Origin: CBIFWW01 sp966186435
GTDB lineage: Bacteria; Pseudomonadota; Gammaproteobacteria; Enterobacterales; Enterobacteriaceae
Direction of reading: 5' to 3'
DNA: 14,141 nt
NCBI GenBank assembly: GCA_966186435.1
Contig: CBIFWW010000087.1
Coordinates: 1-14,141 of the forward strand
Below, piece by piece: positions 1 through 7,358 of this stretch; position 1 is the stretch's first letter; each line of letters starts with the position of its first letter. Position numbers and translations under genes: made by a program. The notes beneath the pieces are model-generated. The model saw only the letters and a program-made list of their open reading frames with translations, ran no database searches and was not told where the DNA came from.

Positions 1-53
<53 letters not shown>

Positions 54-74
54 TTGGCGCCGTTGCGGGGTCGG

Positions 75-103
75 ATATTACGGGCTAAGTGACAACCTGT
101 CTA
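75..103 (-). promoter_or_regulatory. Promoter of the tRNA operon (sigma-70 type, stringent-type discriminator)
   Basis: On the minus strand a -35 box TAGACA (103-98) is separated by exactly 17 bases from a -10 box TAATAT (80-75); each matches consensus at 5 of 6 positions. The following bases CCGACCCCGC form a GC-rich discriminator, typical of stable-RNA promoters under ppGpp/DksA control. The likely start at about 64-68 would leave only some 11-15 leader bases before the mature tRNA 5' end at 53. The boxes are seen directly; stringent control is inferred from the family pattern. Confidence 0.75.
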
Positions 104-126
104 GCGCTTTTTTTAAAAAAATGCGC
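104..126 (-). promoter_or_regulatory. A/T-tract UP element inside a GCGC-flanked inverted repeat
   Basis: Directly upstream of the tRNA -35 box lies a run of seven T followed by seven A on either strand (108-121), bracketed by GCGC at 104-107 and 123-126. Position and composition fit an UP element bound by the RNA polymerase alpha C-terminal domain. The inverted repeat could also act as a hairpin in read-through yifK mRNA, but it does not have the usual GC stem plus U tract of an intrinsic terminator. The region 127-155 just after yifK shows only a 4-bp stem (ATGG/CCAT), so I see no terminator between yifK and the tRNA. Confidence 0.5.
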
Positions 127-155
127 GTGTGGTTATGGTTTAGCCATTTTGTGGA

Positions 156-1541
156 TTATACATCCATCTTTCCGCCTGGAGAGGATTTTCCCATGCCAAA
201 ACACCTGTAGATGAGTGTCATCAGCAGCAGGAAAACAACCCCGACAATCAGCGATAAGCGGGTATCTTCATTAAAGCCCATGCCGATTAAAACACAAACC
301 AGAAAACCCATCGTCAAATAATTGCTCCAAGGGAACAAAAGAGAGCGGAATGGATGGCTGGCAATGGCCTGTTGGTGCTGCTGGCGGAAGCGTATTTGGC
401 TCACCAGGATCACAAACCACGGCACCATACCCGGCAGCACGCTAGCACTATAGACGTATACAAACACCCGCTGCGGATTTGGGATGATGTAATTCAGGCA
501 GGAGCCGAGCAGCAGAATGACAATCGAGACAGCCACTCCCATTACCGGGACGCCCCCTTTAGACACCCGGGCCATCGCCTGAGGCAACTGCCGGTTATTA
601 GCCAGGGCAAACAGCATACGGCCACAACTGTACATCCCGCTATTACAGCCCGATAACGCCGCAGTCAGCACCACAAAATTGATAATTCCGGCGGCCGCTG
701 TAATCCCTATCTTGGCGAAGGTCAGCACAAAGGGGCTGCCGTTGCTGCCAATTTCATTCCACGGGAAGATGGTTACGATGACAAAGATAGCGCCCACGTA
801 GAAGATCAGAATGCGCCACAGCACCTTGCCTACCGCACTACGTAACGTTACCTGAGGGTTTTTGGCCTCCCCGGCGGTGATACCTATTAATTCAACGCCC
901 TGATAGGAGGCCACCACGATACACAGCGCCGTCAGGAACCCCTTCCAGCCCCCGGCAAAGAAGCCGCCGTGCTCTGTCAGATTACCGAAGCCAGTCGGTA
1001 TGCCGCCGTTGCCAAGGCCAAAGAAAATCACCCCCAGGCCGACAATGATCATCACCACAATAGTGGTGACCTTAATCATGGCAAACCAGAATTCAATTTC
1101 GCCGTACAACCGCACCGCAGCCAGGTTTGCCAGGGCCACCAGCCCCACGGCTATTAGCGCAGGTATCCATTGGGCCACTTCCGGGAACCAATATTGCACG
1201 TAGACCCCGATGGCGGTGATTTCCGATATCCCCACGGCCATCCACATAAACCAGTACGACCAGGCCGTCAGATAACCAAAGTAGGGGCTGATGTAGCGAT
1301 GGGCATAGACGGCGAAAGAGCCAGCTACCGGCTCCAAAAACAGCATTTCACCCATCGAACGCATAATGAAGAATACGAAGATACCGGCGATGATGTACGC
1401 CAGTAATACCGAAGGCCCAGCCCACTTCAGGGTACTGGCGGACCCCATAAATAGCCCAACCCCGATGGTGCCACCTAGGGCTATAAGTTCGATATGGCGT
1501 GCTTCCAGCCCACGCTGAAGCTCCGCTTGTTTCTCTGCCAT
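156..1541 (-). CDS. yifK: Amino-acid permease YifK (ThrP-type threonine/serine transporter), APC superfamily
   Basis: This 461-residue inner-membrane protein has about 12 hydrophobic segments and the amino-acid transporter (AAT) family signature near the N-terminus (residues 20-35, IALGGTIGVGLFMGS). It is nearly collinear with E. coli YifK as I remember it, including the NLTEHGGFFAGGWKGF and GITAGEAKNPQVTLR blocks; divergence concentrates in the last 20 residues. E. coli YifK has been described as a proton-driven threonine/serine uptake system (ThrP). The ATG at 1541 has AGAGGA at 1550-1545, only three bases away. It lies 250 bases after wecG with its own leader, so it is probably a separate unit rather than part of the ECA operon. 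In E. coli it is known to be under Lrp and GcvB control; a GcvB-like site is present here. Exact substrate is inferred from homology. Confidence 0.93.
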   Translation of the reverse strand: MAEKQAELQRGLEARHIELIALGGTIGVGLFMGSASTLKWAGPSVLLAYIIAGIFVFFIMRSMGEMLFLEPVAGSFAVYAHRYISPYFGYLTAWSYWFMWMAVGISEITAIGVYVQYWFPEVAQWIPALIAVGLVALANLAAVRLYGEIEFWFAMIKVTTIVVMIIVGLGVIFFGLGNGGIPTGFGNLTEHGGFFAGGWKGFLTALCIVVASYQGVELIGITAGEAKNPQVTLRSAVGKVLWRILIFYVGAIFVIVTIFPWNEIGSNGSPFVLTFAKIGITAAAGIINFVVLTAALSGCNSGMYSCGRMLFALANNRQLPQAMARVSKGGVPVMGVAVSIVILLLGSCLNYIIPNPQRVFVYVYSASVLPGMVPWFVILVSQIRFRQQHQQAIASHPFRSLLFPWSNYLTMGFLVCVLIGMGFNEDTRLSLIVGVVFLLLMTLIYRCFGMGKSSPGGKMDV

Positions 1542-1586
1542 AAATCCTCTGAATCGTATTTGCTAATACCCGCTTTAAGCCAGTTA

Positions 1587-1594
1587 TTGTTGTG
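1587..1594 (-). promoter_or_regulatory. Candidate GcvB small-RNA target site in the yifK leader
   Basis: The minus strand reads CACAACAA within the wider CA-rich run CCAATAACACAACAATAAC, 46-53 bases upstream of the yifK ATG. GcvB's G/U-rich R1 region pairs with CA-rich mRNA segments of the type CACAACA(U), and yifK is a known GcvB target in Salmonella and E. coli. The motif is seen in the sequence; function rests on that knowledge and on GcvB being present elsewhere in this genome. Confidence 0.5.
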
Positions 1595-1753
1595 TTATTG
1601 GTTAGGACTCACAGCCAGGCCTCCCCTGTTATCAGGGATTAATAAATTTCCTGAATGAGTTACCCAATGGTTTCGCATTTTTTGCAAAATGGCAAATAAT
1701 GAGTTAACAATCGGAAAAAACAGGGGGAAGGTTGGGATAAAACTGAGGGGCTA

Positions 1754-1783
1754 CCGGCAGCATATAGCAGGATATGCTGCCGG
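1754..1783 (-). terminator. Strong hairpin after wecG, probable end of the ECA operon
   Basis: A perfect 12-bp stem (1754-1765 with 1772-1783; CCGGCAGCATAT and its complement) closes a 6-base loop, starting 8 bases after the wecG stop codon. On the minus strand the stem is followed by TAGCCCCTCAGTTTTATCC, so the T run is about 10 bases downstream and interrupted. It may be a weak intrinsic terminator, a barrier that protects the mRNA 3' end, or both. The hairpin itself is certain; its role is inferred. Confidence 0.55.
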
Positions 1784-1791
1784 CGGAAAAC

Positions 1792-2532
1792 TTAGATTTT
1801 ACCGGTGTAATGCCAGCGCAGGTAACGCAACAAACGCAGCTGCCGTTTGATGCGGGTAGGCTGAGATAGCAAGCGGTACAGCCACTCCAGCCCCATTTTT
1901 TGCCAGATTTTTGGCGCACGCTTTACACGGCCGGTAAACACATCATAGGTGCCGCCTACCCCCATGTATAAGGCTTCAGGATGTATCTGGCGACAATCAC
2001 GCATGAGAATTTCCTGGCGGGGTGAACCCATCGCCACCGTCACCAATTCAGCCCCGCTGGCGTGGATACGCTCAAACAAGGTGGCGCGGTCTTCCGGCTT
2101 AAAATAGCCATCCTGCATATCCACAATGTTCACATTCCACTGGCGGCGAAGCTTTTCTGCGGTCTGGGCTAGCACATCAGGTTTGCCGCCCACCAGGAAG
2201 ACTTTACTGCCTTCCTTCCCGGCCCGCTCCATCAGTGCTTCCCATAAGTCAGCACCGGCTACCCGGGAGATCTGGGCATCCGGGTACTTTTTACGGATCG
2301 AGCGCACCACGCTGATACCATCCGCATATTTATATTCGGCAGTATCAATCAGGGTTTTTACTTCCGGGTTATCCTCTACCGTCAGCACCTTTTCAGCGTT
2401 GATCGCCACCAGGGTGCCATGGCGCAGATGGCCTTCGGCATAGAGATAATCCAGCGCATGGGCCATATTGCGCCAGCCTAAAAGTGAAAGCCCACGTACC
2501 TGGTAAACCGGCACATCTGTTTTTGAAGTCAT
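1792..2532 (-). CDS. wecG: UDP-ManNAcA transferase WecG (lipid I to lipid II, ECA)
   Basis: WecG adds N-acetyl-D-mannosaminuronic acid from UDP-ManNAcA to GlcNAc-PP-undecaprenol (lipid I), giving ECA lipid II on the cytoplasmic face of the inner membrane. The GT26 (WecG/TagA/CpsF) motifs are visible: INAEKVLT (44-51), ADGISVV (70-76), GGKPDVL (115-121), GSPRQE (169-174) and GVGGTYDVFTG (191-201). The C-terminal tail (about 215-246) is rich in Arg and Leu, as expected for membrane attachment. I chose the ATG at 2532 because it has AAGGA at 2542-2538 with five-base spacing and gives 246 residues, the E. coli length. An in-frame ATG at 2547 would add five residues and overlap the wzyE stop as ATGA, but has a poorer ribosome site. 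It is the last gene of the ECA cluster. Confidence 0.95.
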   Translation of the reverse strand: MTSKTDVPVYQVRGLSLLGWRNMAHALDYLYAEGHLRHGTLVAINAEKVLTVEDNPEVKTLIDTAEYKYADGISVVRSIRKKYPDAQISRVAGADLWEALMERAGKEGSKVFLVGGKPDVLAQTAEKLRRQWNVNIVDMQDGYFKPEDRATLFERIHASGAELVTVAMGSPRQEILMRDCRQIHPEALYMGVGGTYDVFTGRVKRAPKIWQKMGLEWLYRLLSQPTRIKRQLRLLRYLRWHYTGKI

Positions 2533-2543
2533 GCTAATCCTTG

Positions 2544-3899
2544 TCATGCATCCCGGGTGGTGGCCACGTTTATTGCCCGGGGCGCCCGGTCATGGACCAG
2601 CCCCGCCGCATCAAACAACCAATAAAGCAGTTTTGCCACCAACAGGCATAAGCCAAATACTACTAAGAAGAAAACCACCCTAGAGGCAAAGGCGTCCAGC
2701 CCCTCGCGGGCCAGTACGATCATATTAAAGATAGCCCCGAAGCAGAAACTGTTGATGATAGCGGCCTTATAAATATTGGCCTGCTGATTGGCATTCACAT
2801 ACAGCCAGTCAAACCATTTAATGATTAACCCAACCGCCACAGCGCCGGGGACAATAAACCAGGCCCCGCCCATCACAAACAGTGAACCCAGCAGCGTCGG
2901 TGAAATCGCCAGCCCGGAATGGTTGTTGAGCACTTCCCAAGTAAAGTAGTTGGCGGTATTCAGTACAATGTTAGGCCGGTCTGGCCACAGCCAGGACGGA
3001 ATAAACACGTAGAAGTCACGCACTATCGGGGCCAGCCCCTGATAATCGATCTTGTCCGCATTCTGGATCAGCAGCGCCAGATTCTCCCAAGGGGAGAAGG
3101 TATCGCGGGTTAGATACAGGAAGGTGTAGAACGCTTCATCTCCACTTACGTTCAGGCCATAGCGTTTCAGGGCCAGCCAGAACATACCGACAATCGCCAG
3201 GACACCCGCAGATAACAGCATCCATAGAGAGATCCAGCCGCGAATAATCCCGATAAACAAGAAAATGGCGAGGGCGATGATGATGTTTGCCCGGGTGCCG
3301 CCGACGATAACGTATGTCAGTAGCCCAAAGCCTACGGTGCTGGCGAGGAAGAAGAACCACATCCCGCGGGTTGGTTTAAGGAAGTACACCACCAGCATGG
3401 CTGGAATGAAGAAGTAGAAGAAGCGCTTAAGCGCCACCCCGGACACATCACTGGAGAAGATCTGGCTGTAGGAGTGCAGCTTGAACAGCAGGAAGCCGTT
3501 ATGCATGAAGAACACGCTAACGCTAAATACCGCCACCGCCATCAACAGTATCCAGGTCAGGTGCGTTTCCACCCGGTTCATGGTGAACAGACTCGGCCCT
3601 TGATGCGCCCTGGCTTGTTTTAACCGTGTTTTATAGGCCACGTAATAGATGGCGTAGAAGCAGGTGGACGAAAGCATCGCTTCGAGCATGGTTTCTGGCG
3701 GCACCACTGCCACATCAAAGCGGAAGACCAGAGTGCAGGTCAGCGGGAAACCGAAATAGAAAGTCAGCAAAAAAAGCATCGAGAAGAAGACGTTAAAGTT
3801 GAAGCGAACCCGGTAATACTCTTTAAACGTCAGCAGCCCGATAAACACTACCGAGATAAACCACACCACAAACAGGCCGCTAAATTGCAGTAAACTCAT
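2544..3899 (-). CDS. wzyE: ECA polymerase WzyE
   Basis: WzyE is the periplasmic-face polymerase that joins ECA trisaccharide repeats onto the growing undecaprenyl-linked chain, together with WzzE. The 451-residue protein is hydrophobic almost throughout, with around eleven predicted membrane spans. It carries WzyE-specific blocks such as VGGTRANIIIA (about 217-227), RDTFSPWENLALL and FYVFIPSWLWPDRPN in the large loop region, and NNHSGLAISPTLLGS. Length and sequence agree with E. coli WzyE (450 residues) as remembered; the last 15 residues diverge. The start ATG at 3899 overlaps the wecF stop as ATGA (3899-3896), so translation is probably coupled to wecF. It ends with TGA at 2546-2544, just ahead of wecG. 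Confidence 0.95.
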   Translation of the reverse strand: MSLLQFSGLFVVWFISVVFIGLLTFKEYYRVRFNFNVFFSMLFLLTFYFGFPLTCTLVFRFDVAVVPPETMLEAMLSSTCFYAIYYVAYKTRLKQARAHQGPSLFTMNRVETHLTWILLMAVAVFSVSVFFMHNGFLLFKLHSYSQIFSSDVSGVALKRFFYFFIPAMLVVYFLKPTRGMWFFFLASTVGFGLLTYVIVGGTRANIIIALAIFLFIGIIRGWISLWMLLSAGVLAIVGMFWLALKRYGLNVSGDEAFYTFLYLTRDTFSPWENLALLIQNADKIDYQGLAPIVRDFYVFIPSWLWPDRPNIVLNTANYFTWEVLNNHSGLAISPTLLGSLFVMGGAWFIVPGAVAVGLIIKWFDWLYVNANQQANIYKAAIINSFCFGAIFNMIVLAREGLDAFASRVVFFLVVFGLCLLVAKLLYWLFDAAGLVHDRAPRAINVATTRDA

Positions 3900-4975
3900 G
3901 CTTCTTCTCCTGCCGCGCTACGTAATGCCTGATGCCAACCTTCCACAAACCCCGGGTCAAAGAAGGCGATACGGCTTTTATCCAGCGTAGCCAGCTGCCG
4001 TTGGGCTTCGGCAATCACCGCGTTATCCAGTTGGTCTTCGGTGAAGAGCACCGGAATATGTTGGTCAGCCATATCCTGCCAAAACGGGTTTTTGCGGTTT
4101 AACACACAAGGGATCCCGGCCTGAATCAACAAGCACAGGGTGCCAATCCCCTGCTGGCGCTCAAAGATAAAGTAGCCCAGATCGCAGCGGCGTAGCAGCG
4201 CCAGGTATTGCTCAAAATCCACTTTCTCACGCAGTAACTGAATGTTCTGCGGGCTAAACAGCTGGCGGGCGGCCTGATCGACACGGTCGATATAGGCCTG
4301 GTTGTTAGCCGGGTAGCCCATCGGGATCACCACCTGCACCTTATCGCCAAACTGCTTCGAGATAGCCTCCAGGGCCGCAATATGATTATTGCTGGCATCC
4401 CCGGAATTGCCCACCAGCACGGTGAGTTTGTCACCCGGCGTTTTTGCTTCAGCCAGGTGATTCAGGGTTGGATCCATACGGGTCGGGAAGTAGAGCTGCT
4501 GGCTGGCAACCTGAGGATGGCGCTGATGGAACCAGGCCAAATCCCCCAGGGTAGCAAACACCTTGCCCACTCTCCCTTGGGCAATTCGGCGCAAGATATA
4601 AAACAGGCGGAATTTCAGGCTGGTTGAGGCTTCGTATAAATCCGCCCCCCAGATATGCCAATTCATTTGCGCTGGCTTAAGGCCGCCGCTTAACAGCGCC
4701 AGCCACAGGCCGGTATTAAACTGGCCGTGGAAGAAGAAACGCCGAGTGCGATCGGCCTTCGCCAGCATCACCACGGCTTTTGCCAGGCTAGCTTTGTCAG
4801 GGTAACGGGTGAGGGCTAGCTGAGGGTAACCGTCGGCTAACGTCGCATCCTGGCTCACCACCATAAACTGGCGGGCATGGGCTTCATCCGCTGCCAGCCG
4901 GTCGTTAAAGAACCGCAGCACCGTCTGATTATGGTGGGGTATGTCCGATCCCAGGACATGAATTAAAGTGGTCAT
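3896..4975 (-). CDS. wecF: dTDP-Fuc4NAc:lipid II transferase WecF (ECA lipid III)
   Basis: WecF (also called RffT) transfers 4-acetamido-4,6-dideoxy-D-galactose from dTDP-Fuc4NAc to lipid II, completing the trisaccharide lipid III. The 359 residues equal the E. coli length and fit family GT56. Recognisable blocks are IHVLGSDIPHHN near the N-terminus (5-16), RRFFFHGQFN, WHIWGADLYE, YFPTRMDP, VLVGNSGDASNNHIAAL and QQGIGTLCLLIQAGIPCVLNR. There is no signal peptide or membrane span, consistent with a peripheral cytoplasmic enzyme. Both ends overlap neighbours by four bases as ATGA: with wzxE upstream (4975-4972) and wzyE downstream (3899-3896). The middle of the N-terminal third is the most diverged part compared with E. 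coli. Confidence 0.95.
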   Translation of the reverse strand: MTTLIHVLGSDIPHHNQTVLRFFNDRLAADEAHARQFMVVSQDATLADGYPQLALTRYPDKASLAKAVVMLAKADRTRRFFFHGQFNTGLWLALLSGGLKPAQMNWHIWGADLYEASTSLKFRLFYILRRIAQGRVGKVFATLGDLAWFHQRHPQVASQQLYFPTRMDPTLNHLAEAKTPGDKLTVLVGNSGDASNNHIAALEAISKQFGDKVQVVIPMGYPANNQAYIDRVDQAARQLFSPQNIQLLREKVDFEQYLALLRRCDLGYFIFERQQGIGTLCLLIQAGIPCVLNRKNPFWQDMADQHIPVLFTEDQLDNAVIAEAQRQLATLDKSRIAFFDPGFVEGWHQALRSAAGEEA

Positions 4976-6222
4976 GCTCGTTTACGCCAGATTAAGAACA
5001 CCCCGGTACACAGGGCAAAATAGACGATATAGGTAGCCATATAGGCTTGGGCTGCTCCTAACGCACCGTGGGTTGGGATCAGCCAATGGGAAAACCCCGT
5101 AAGCAGCGCAAACTGGCTGATTTCCGTCAGGATGTAGAAGCGCAGTGAGGCTTTGGCGATCACCAGGTAGCCATAAACATAAGCACCGACTTTTAATACA
5201 TCCCCTACCAACTGCCAGGCAAACAGATCGCGCATGGCGATAAATTTGTTGGAGAACAACAGCCAGATGGCGAAGTCGCGTAACAGCCATACTGTCAGGC
5301 TAGCCACGGCCACCGCAGGCAATACAAAGCGCAATGCCCGGCCAATCTCCCGGGTGATATCGCTTTTATGGGTCAGCCTGGAGAGGGTCGGCAACAGATA
5401 GACGCTGAAGGAGGCGGTGATAAATTGCAGGTAAGCATCGGAAATACTGCTCACCCCTTGCCAAATCCCTACATCATCCCAGCTATAGTGGGCCGCCAGC
5501 AGGTTTCGCATCATCACATAGGCCAACGGAATGGTGGCGGAGGTGATCAGCGCCATCAGGGTAAATTTACCCAGATTACTGGCGATGGCTTTATCCCACT
5601 GCGGTTTCAGGTAACTCATTGGTAGATGATCGCGGCGTAACAGCACAATAGCCGCCGGAATAGCCACCAATGCCGGCACCAGAGCCAAGCCTAACAGCGC
5701 GCCGCCGTAGCCCCCCACCCGCCAACAGGCCAAATACGCCAGCACCCCAATCAGGCTACCGGCAATCAGCGATAAAGCATTACCGGCCGCATCGCGGAAC
5801 CCTTTCAGAATAGCCAGGGTCAAGTTGGCCCAGGCGATACCCATCTGCACCAGCGCCACCAGGCGAACCACACCCTGATACTGATCGTGGCCAAACAGGC
5901 CGATGGCAATAGGTTTGGCTGCCAGCAGGAACGCCAGCGCCACAAAGGTCGAGAACCCCAACACCATGGTGGAAGACGTACCGGTGACTTTTTTCAGCAT
6001 TTCAGGCTGTTGCTGGTACTGGGCTACATATTTGGTGACGCCGTTGAAGATACCGGCCCCGGCTAATACGCCCAGCACGGTTACCATCTGGCGGAAGTTC
6101 CCCGCCAACCCGACACCCGCCGGGCCATAGCTTACGGCTAGCAGTTTCACTACTAATAGGCCGGCACCGATTTTTACCAGTGTGGACGCGGCGGTCCACA
6201 CTGAGGCTTTAGCAAGCGACAT
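4972..6222 (-). CDS. wzxE: ECA lipid III flippase WzxE
   Basis: WzxE moves the undecaprenyl-PP-linked ECA trisaccharide from the cytoplasmic to the periplasmic face of the inner membrane. The 416-residue protein matches E. coli WzxE in length, has about 12 hydrophobic segments, and belongs to the polysaccharide flippases of the MOP superfamily. Conserved blocks include MSLAKASVWTAASTLVKIGAGLL (1-23), GAGIFNGVTKYVAQY, GFRDAAGNALSLI, QGVSSISDAYLQFITASFSVYLLPTLSRL and KVGAYVYGYLVIAKASLRFYILTE. The ATG at 6222 lies one base after the wecE stop. The bases just upstream (TTTCTTCTCCTGAT) contain no Shine-Dalgarno sequence, so translation probably depends on ribosomes finishing wecE. The end overlaps the wecF start as ATGA. 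Confidence 0.95.
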   Translation of the reverse strand: MSLAKASVWTAASTLVKIGAGLLVVKLLAVSYGPAGVGLAGNFRQMVTVLGVLAGAGIFNGVTKYVAQYQQQPEMLKKVTGTSSTMVLGFSTFVALAFLLAAKPIAIGLFGHDQYQGVVRLVALVQMGIAWANLTLAILKGFRDAAGNALSLIAGSLIGVLAYLACWRVGGYGGALLGLALVPALVAIPAAIVLLRRDHLPMSYLKPQWDKAIASNLGKFTLMALITSATIPLAYVMMRNLLAAHYSWDDVGIWQGVSSISDAYLQFITASFSVYLLPTLSRLTHKSDITREIGRALRFVLPAVAVASLTVWLLRDFAIWLLFSNKFIAMRDLFAWQLVGDVLKVGAYVYGYLVIAKASLRFYILTEISQFALLTGFSHWLIPTHGALGAAQAYMATYIVYFALCTGVFLIWRKRA

Positions 6223-6223
6223 A

Positions 6224-7354
6224 TCAGGAGAAGAAACTCAGCAGAGTATTGATAACGGTACGCTGGTTAACCGGAGTGAGGTTGTAGAAAAGCGGCAGGC
6301 GCAGCAGGCGCTCGCTTTCAGAAGTGGTGAAGCTATCTTCGCCGTGGAAACGGCCAAAATGCTGGCCAGCCGGGCTGGAGTGCAGAGGGATGTAGTGGAA
6401 CACCGCCAGAATCTCCGCCTCCTTAAGATAGTTAATCAGCGCGCTGCGGTCGGCTTCATCGCGCAGCTTAATGTAGAACATATGGGCATTCTGACCACAA
6501 CCTTCCGGCACCACGGGCAAATCTATCCGGCCTTCATCGGCCAACGGCTTCAGGGCCTGGTAGTAGTTATTCCACAGGTTCAGGCGCTGTTGGTTAATAG
6601 GGTCTGCGGCTTCCAACTGCGCCCACAGATAGGCGGCCTGTAAGTCAGACATCAGGTAACTGGAGCCTACATCACGCCAGGTGTATTTATCCACCTGGCC
6701 ACGGAAGAACTGGCTGCGGTTAGTGCCCTTTTCACGGATGATTTCCGCCCGCTCCACCAGCGCTGGGTCGTTAATCAACGTGGCGCCACCTTCACCGCCA
6801 GCGGTGTAGTTTTTGGTTTCGTGGAAGCTGTAGCAACCAATATGGCCGATAGTCCCGAGGGCTTTGCCCTTCCAGGTGGACATCACGCCCTGGGCCGCAT
6901 CTTCAACCACAAACAGGTTGTGCTTCTTTGCCAGCGCCATGATGACATCCATATCGCAAGCCACCCCGGCGTAATGCACCGGCACGATCACTTTAGTTTT
7001 ATCGGTGATCGCGGCTTCGATTTTGGTTTCATCGATGTTCATGGTGTCCGGGTGGACATCCACGAAGACGATGGTGGCACCGCGCAGTACAAAGGCGTTG
7101 GCGGTGGACACAAAGGTGTAGCTTGGCATAATCACTTCATCGCCCGGTTGGATATCCAGCAGCAGGGCTGCCATTTCCAGCGAGGCGGTGCAGGACGGGG
7201 TCAGCAACACTTTTTTGCTGCCAAAGCGCTGTTCCATCCACTGCTGGCAGCGGCGGGTAAAGCCACCGTCGCCACAAAGTTTGCCACTGCCCATGGCAGC
7301 CTGCATAAAGTCAATTTCTGTGCCGGTGACGGGTGGAGCGTTAAATGGGATCAT
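6224..7354 (-). CDS. wecE: dTDP-4-amino-4,6-dideoxygalactose transaminase WecE
   Basis: WecE (also RffA, FcnA) transfers an amino group from glutamate to dTDP-4-keto-6-deoxy-D-glucose, giving dTDP-Fuc4N for ECA. It is a PLP enzyme of the DegT/DnrJ/EryC1 fold. The Schiff-base lysine is K181 in SFHETKNYTAGGEGG, the cofactor-binding EDAAQ is at 151-155, and PSCTASLEMAALLLDIQPGDEVIMPSYTF marks the N-terminal part. The frame is open upstream to an ATG at 7387, but I chose the ATG at 7354: it gives MIPFNAPPV and 376 residues, as in E. coli, with AGGTGA at 7364-7359 correctly spaced. The upstream ATG would sit inside wecD. The wecD stop is four bases upstream and within the ribosome site. Its substrate-making partners RffG and RffH are not in this window. 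Confidence 0.95.
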   Translation of the reverse strand: MIPFNAPPVTGTEIDFMQAAMGSGKLCGDGGFTRRCQQWMEQRFGSKKVLLTPSCTASLEMAALLLDIQPGDEVIMPSYTFVSTANAFVLRGATIVFVDVHPDTMNIDETKIEAAITDKTKVIVPVHYAGVACDMDVIMALAKKHNLFVVEDAAQGVMSTWKGKALGTIGHIGCYSFHETKNYTAGGEGGATLINDPALVERAEIIREKGTNRSQFFRGQVDKYTWRDVGSSYLMSDLQAAYLWAQLEAADPINQQRLNLWNNYYQALKPLADEGRIDLPVVPEGCGQNAHMFYIKLRDEADRSALINYLKEAEILAVFHYIPLHSSPAGQHFGRFHGEDSFTTSESERLLRLPLFYNLTPVNQRTVINTLLSFFS

Positions 7355-7358
7355 TTTT

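Larger units (their letters stand above)
1542..1791 (-). other. yifK leader / wecG-yifK intergenic region
   Basis: This 250-base gap contains the wecG 3' hairpin (1754-1783), an AT-rich stretch (about 1640-1720) and the yifK 5' leader. I see no promoter with good boxes. The best weak candidate is TTGGGT (1668-1663), 17 bases, then TATTAA (1645-1640). The AT-rich stretch would suit Lrp, known to control yifK in E. coli, but I cannot define an operator. A small hairpin CCCTG-ATAA-CAGGG sits at 1637-1624 in the leader. A 27-codon ATG-led frame (1678-1595) has no Shine-Dalgarno sequence and I do not call it a gene. Confidence 0.6.

Noticed and set aside
1595..1678. A 27-codon ATG-led reading frame on the minus strand in the yifK leader, ending beside the GcvB-like site.
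   Set aside because: No ribosome site precedes it, the codon content is unremarkable, and a frame of this size is expected by chance in 250 bases.
6182..6643. A 153-codon open frame on the plus strand across the wzxE/wecE junction.
   Set aside because: It is antisense to two well-supported genes, and I recognise no domain or ribosome site that would support it.
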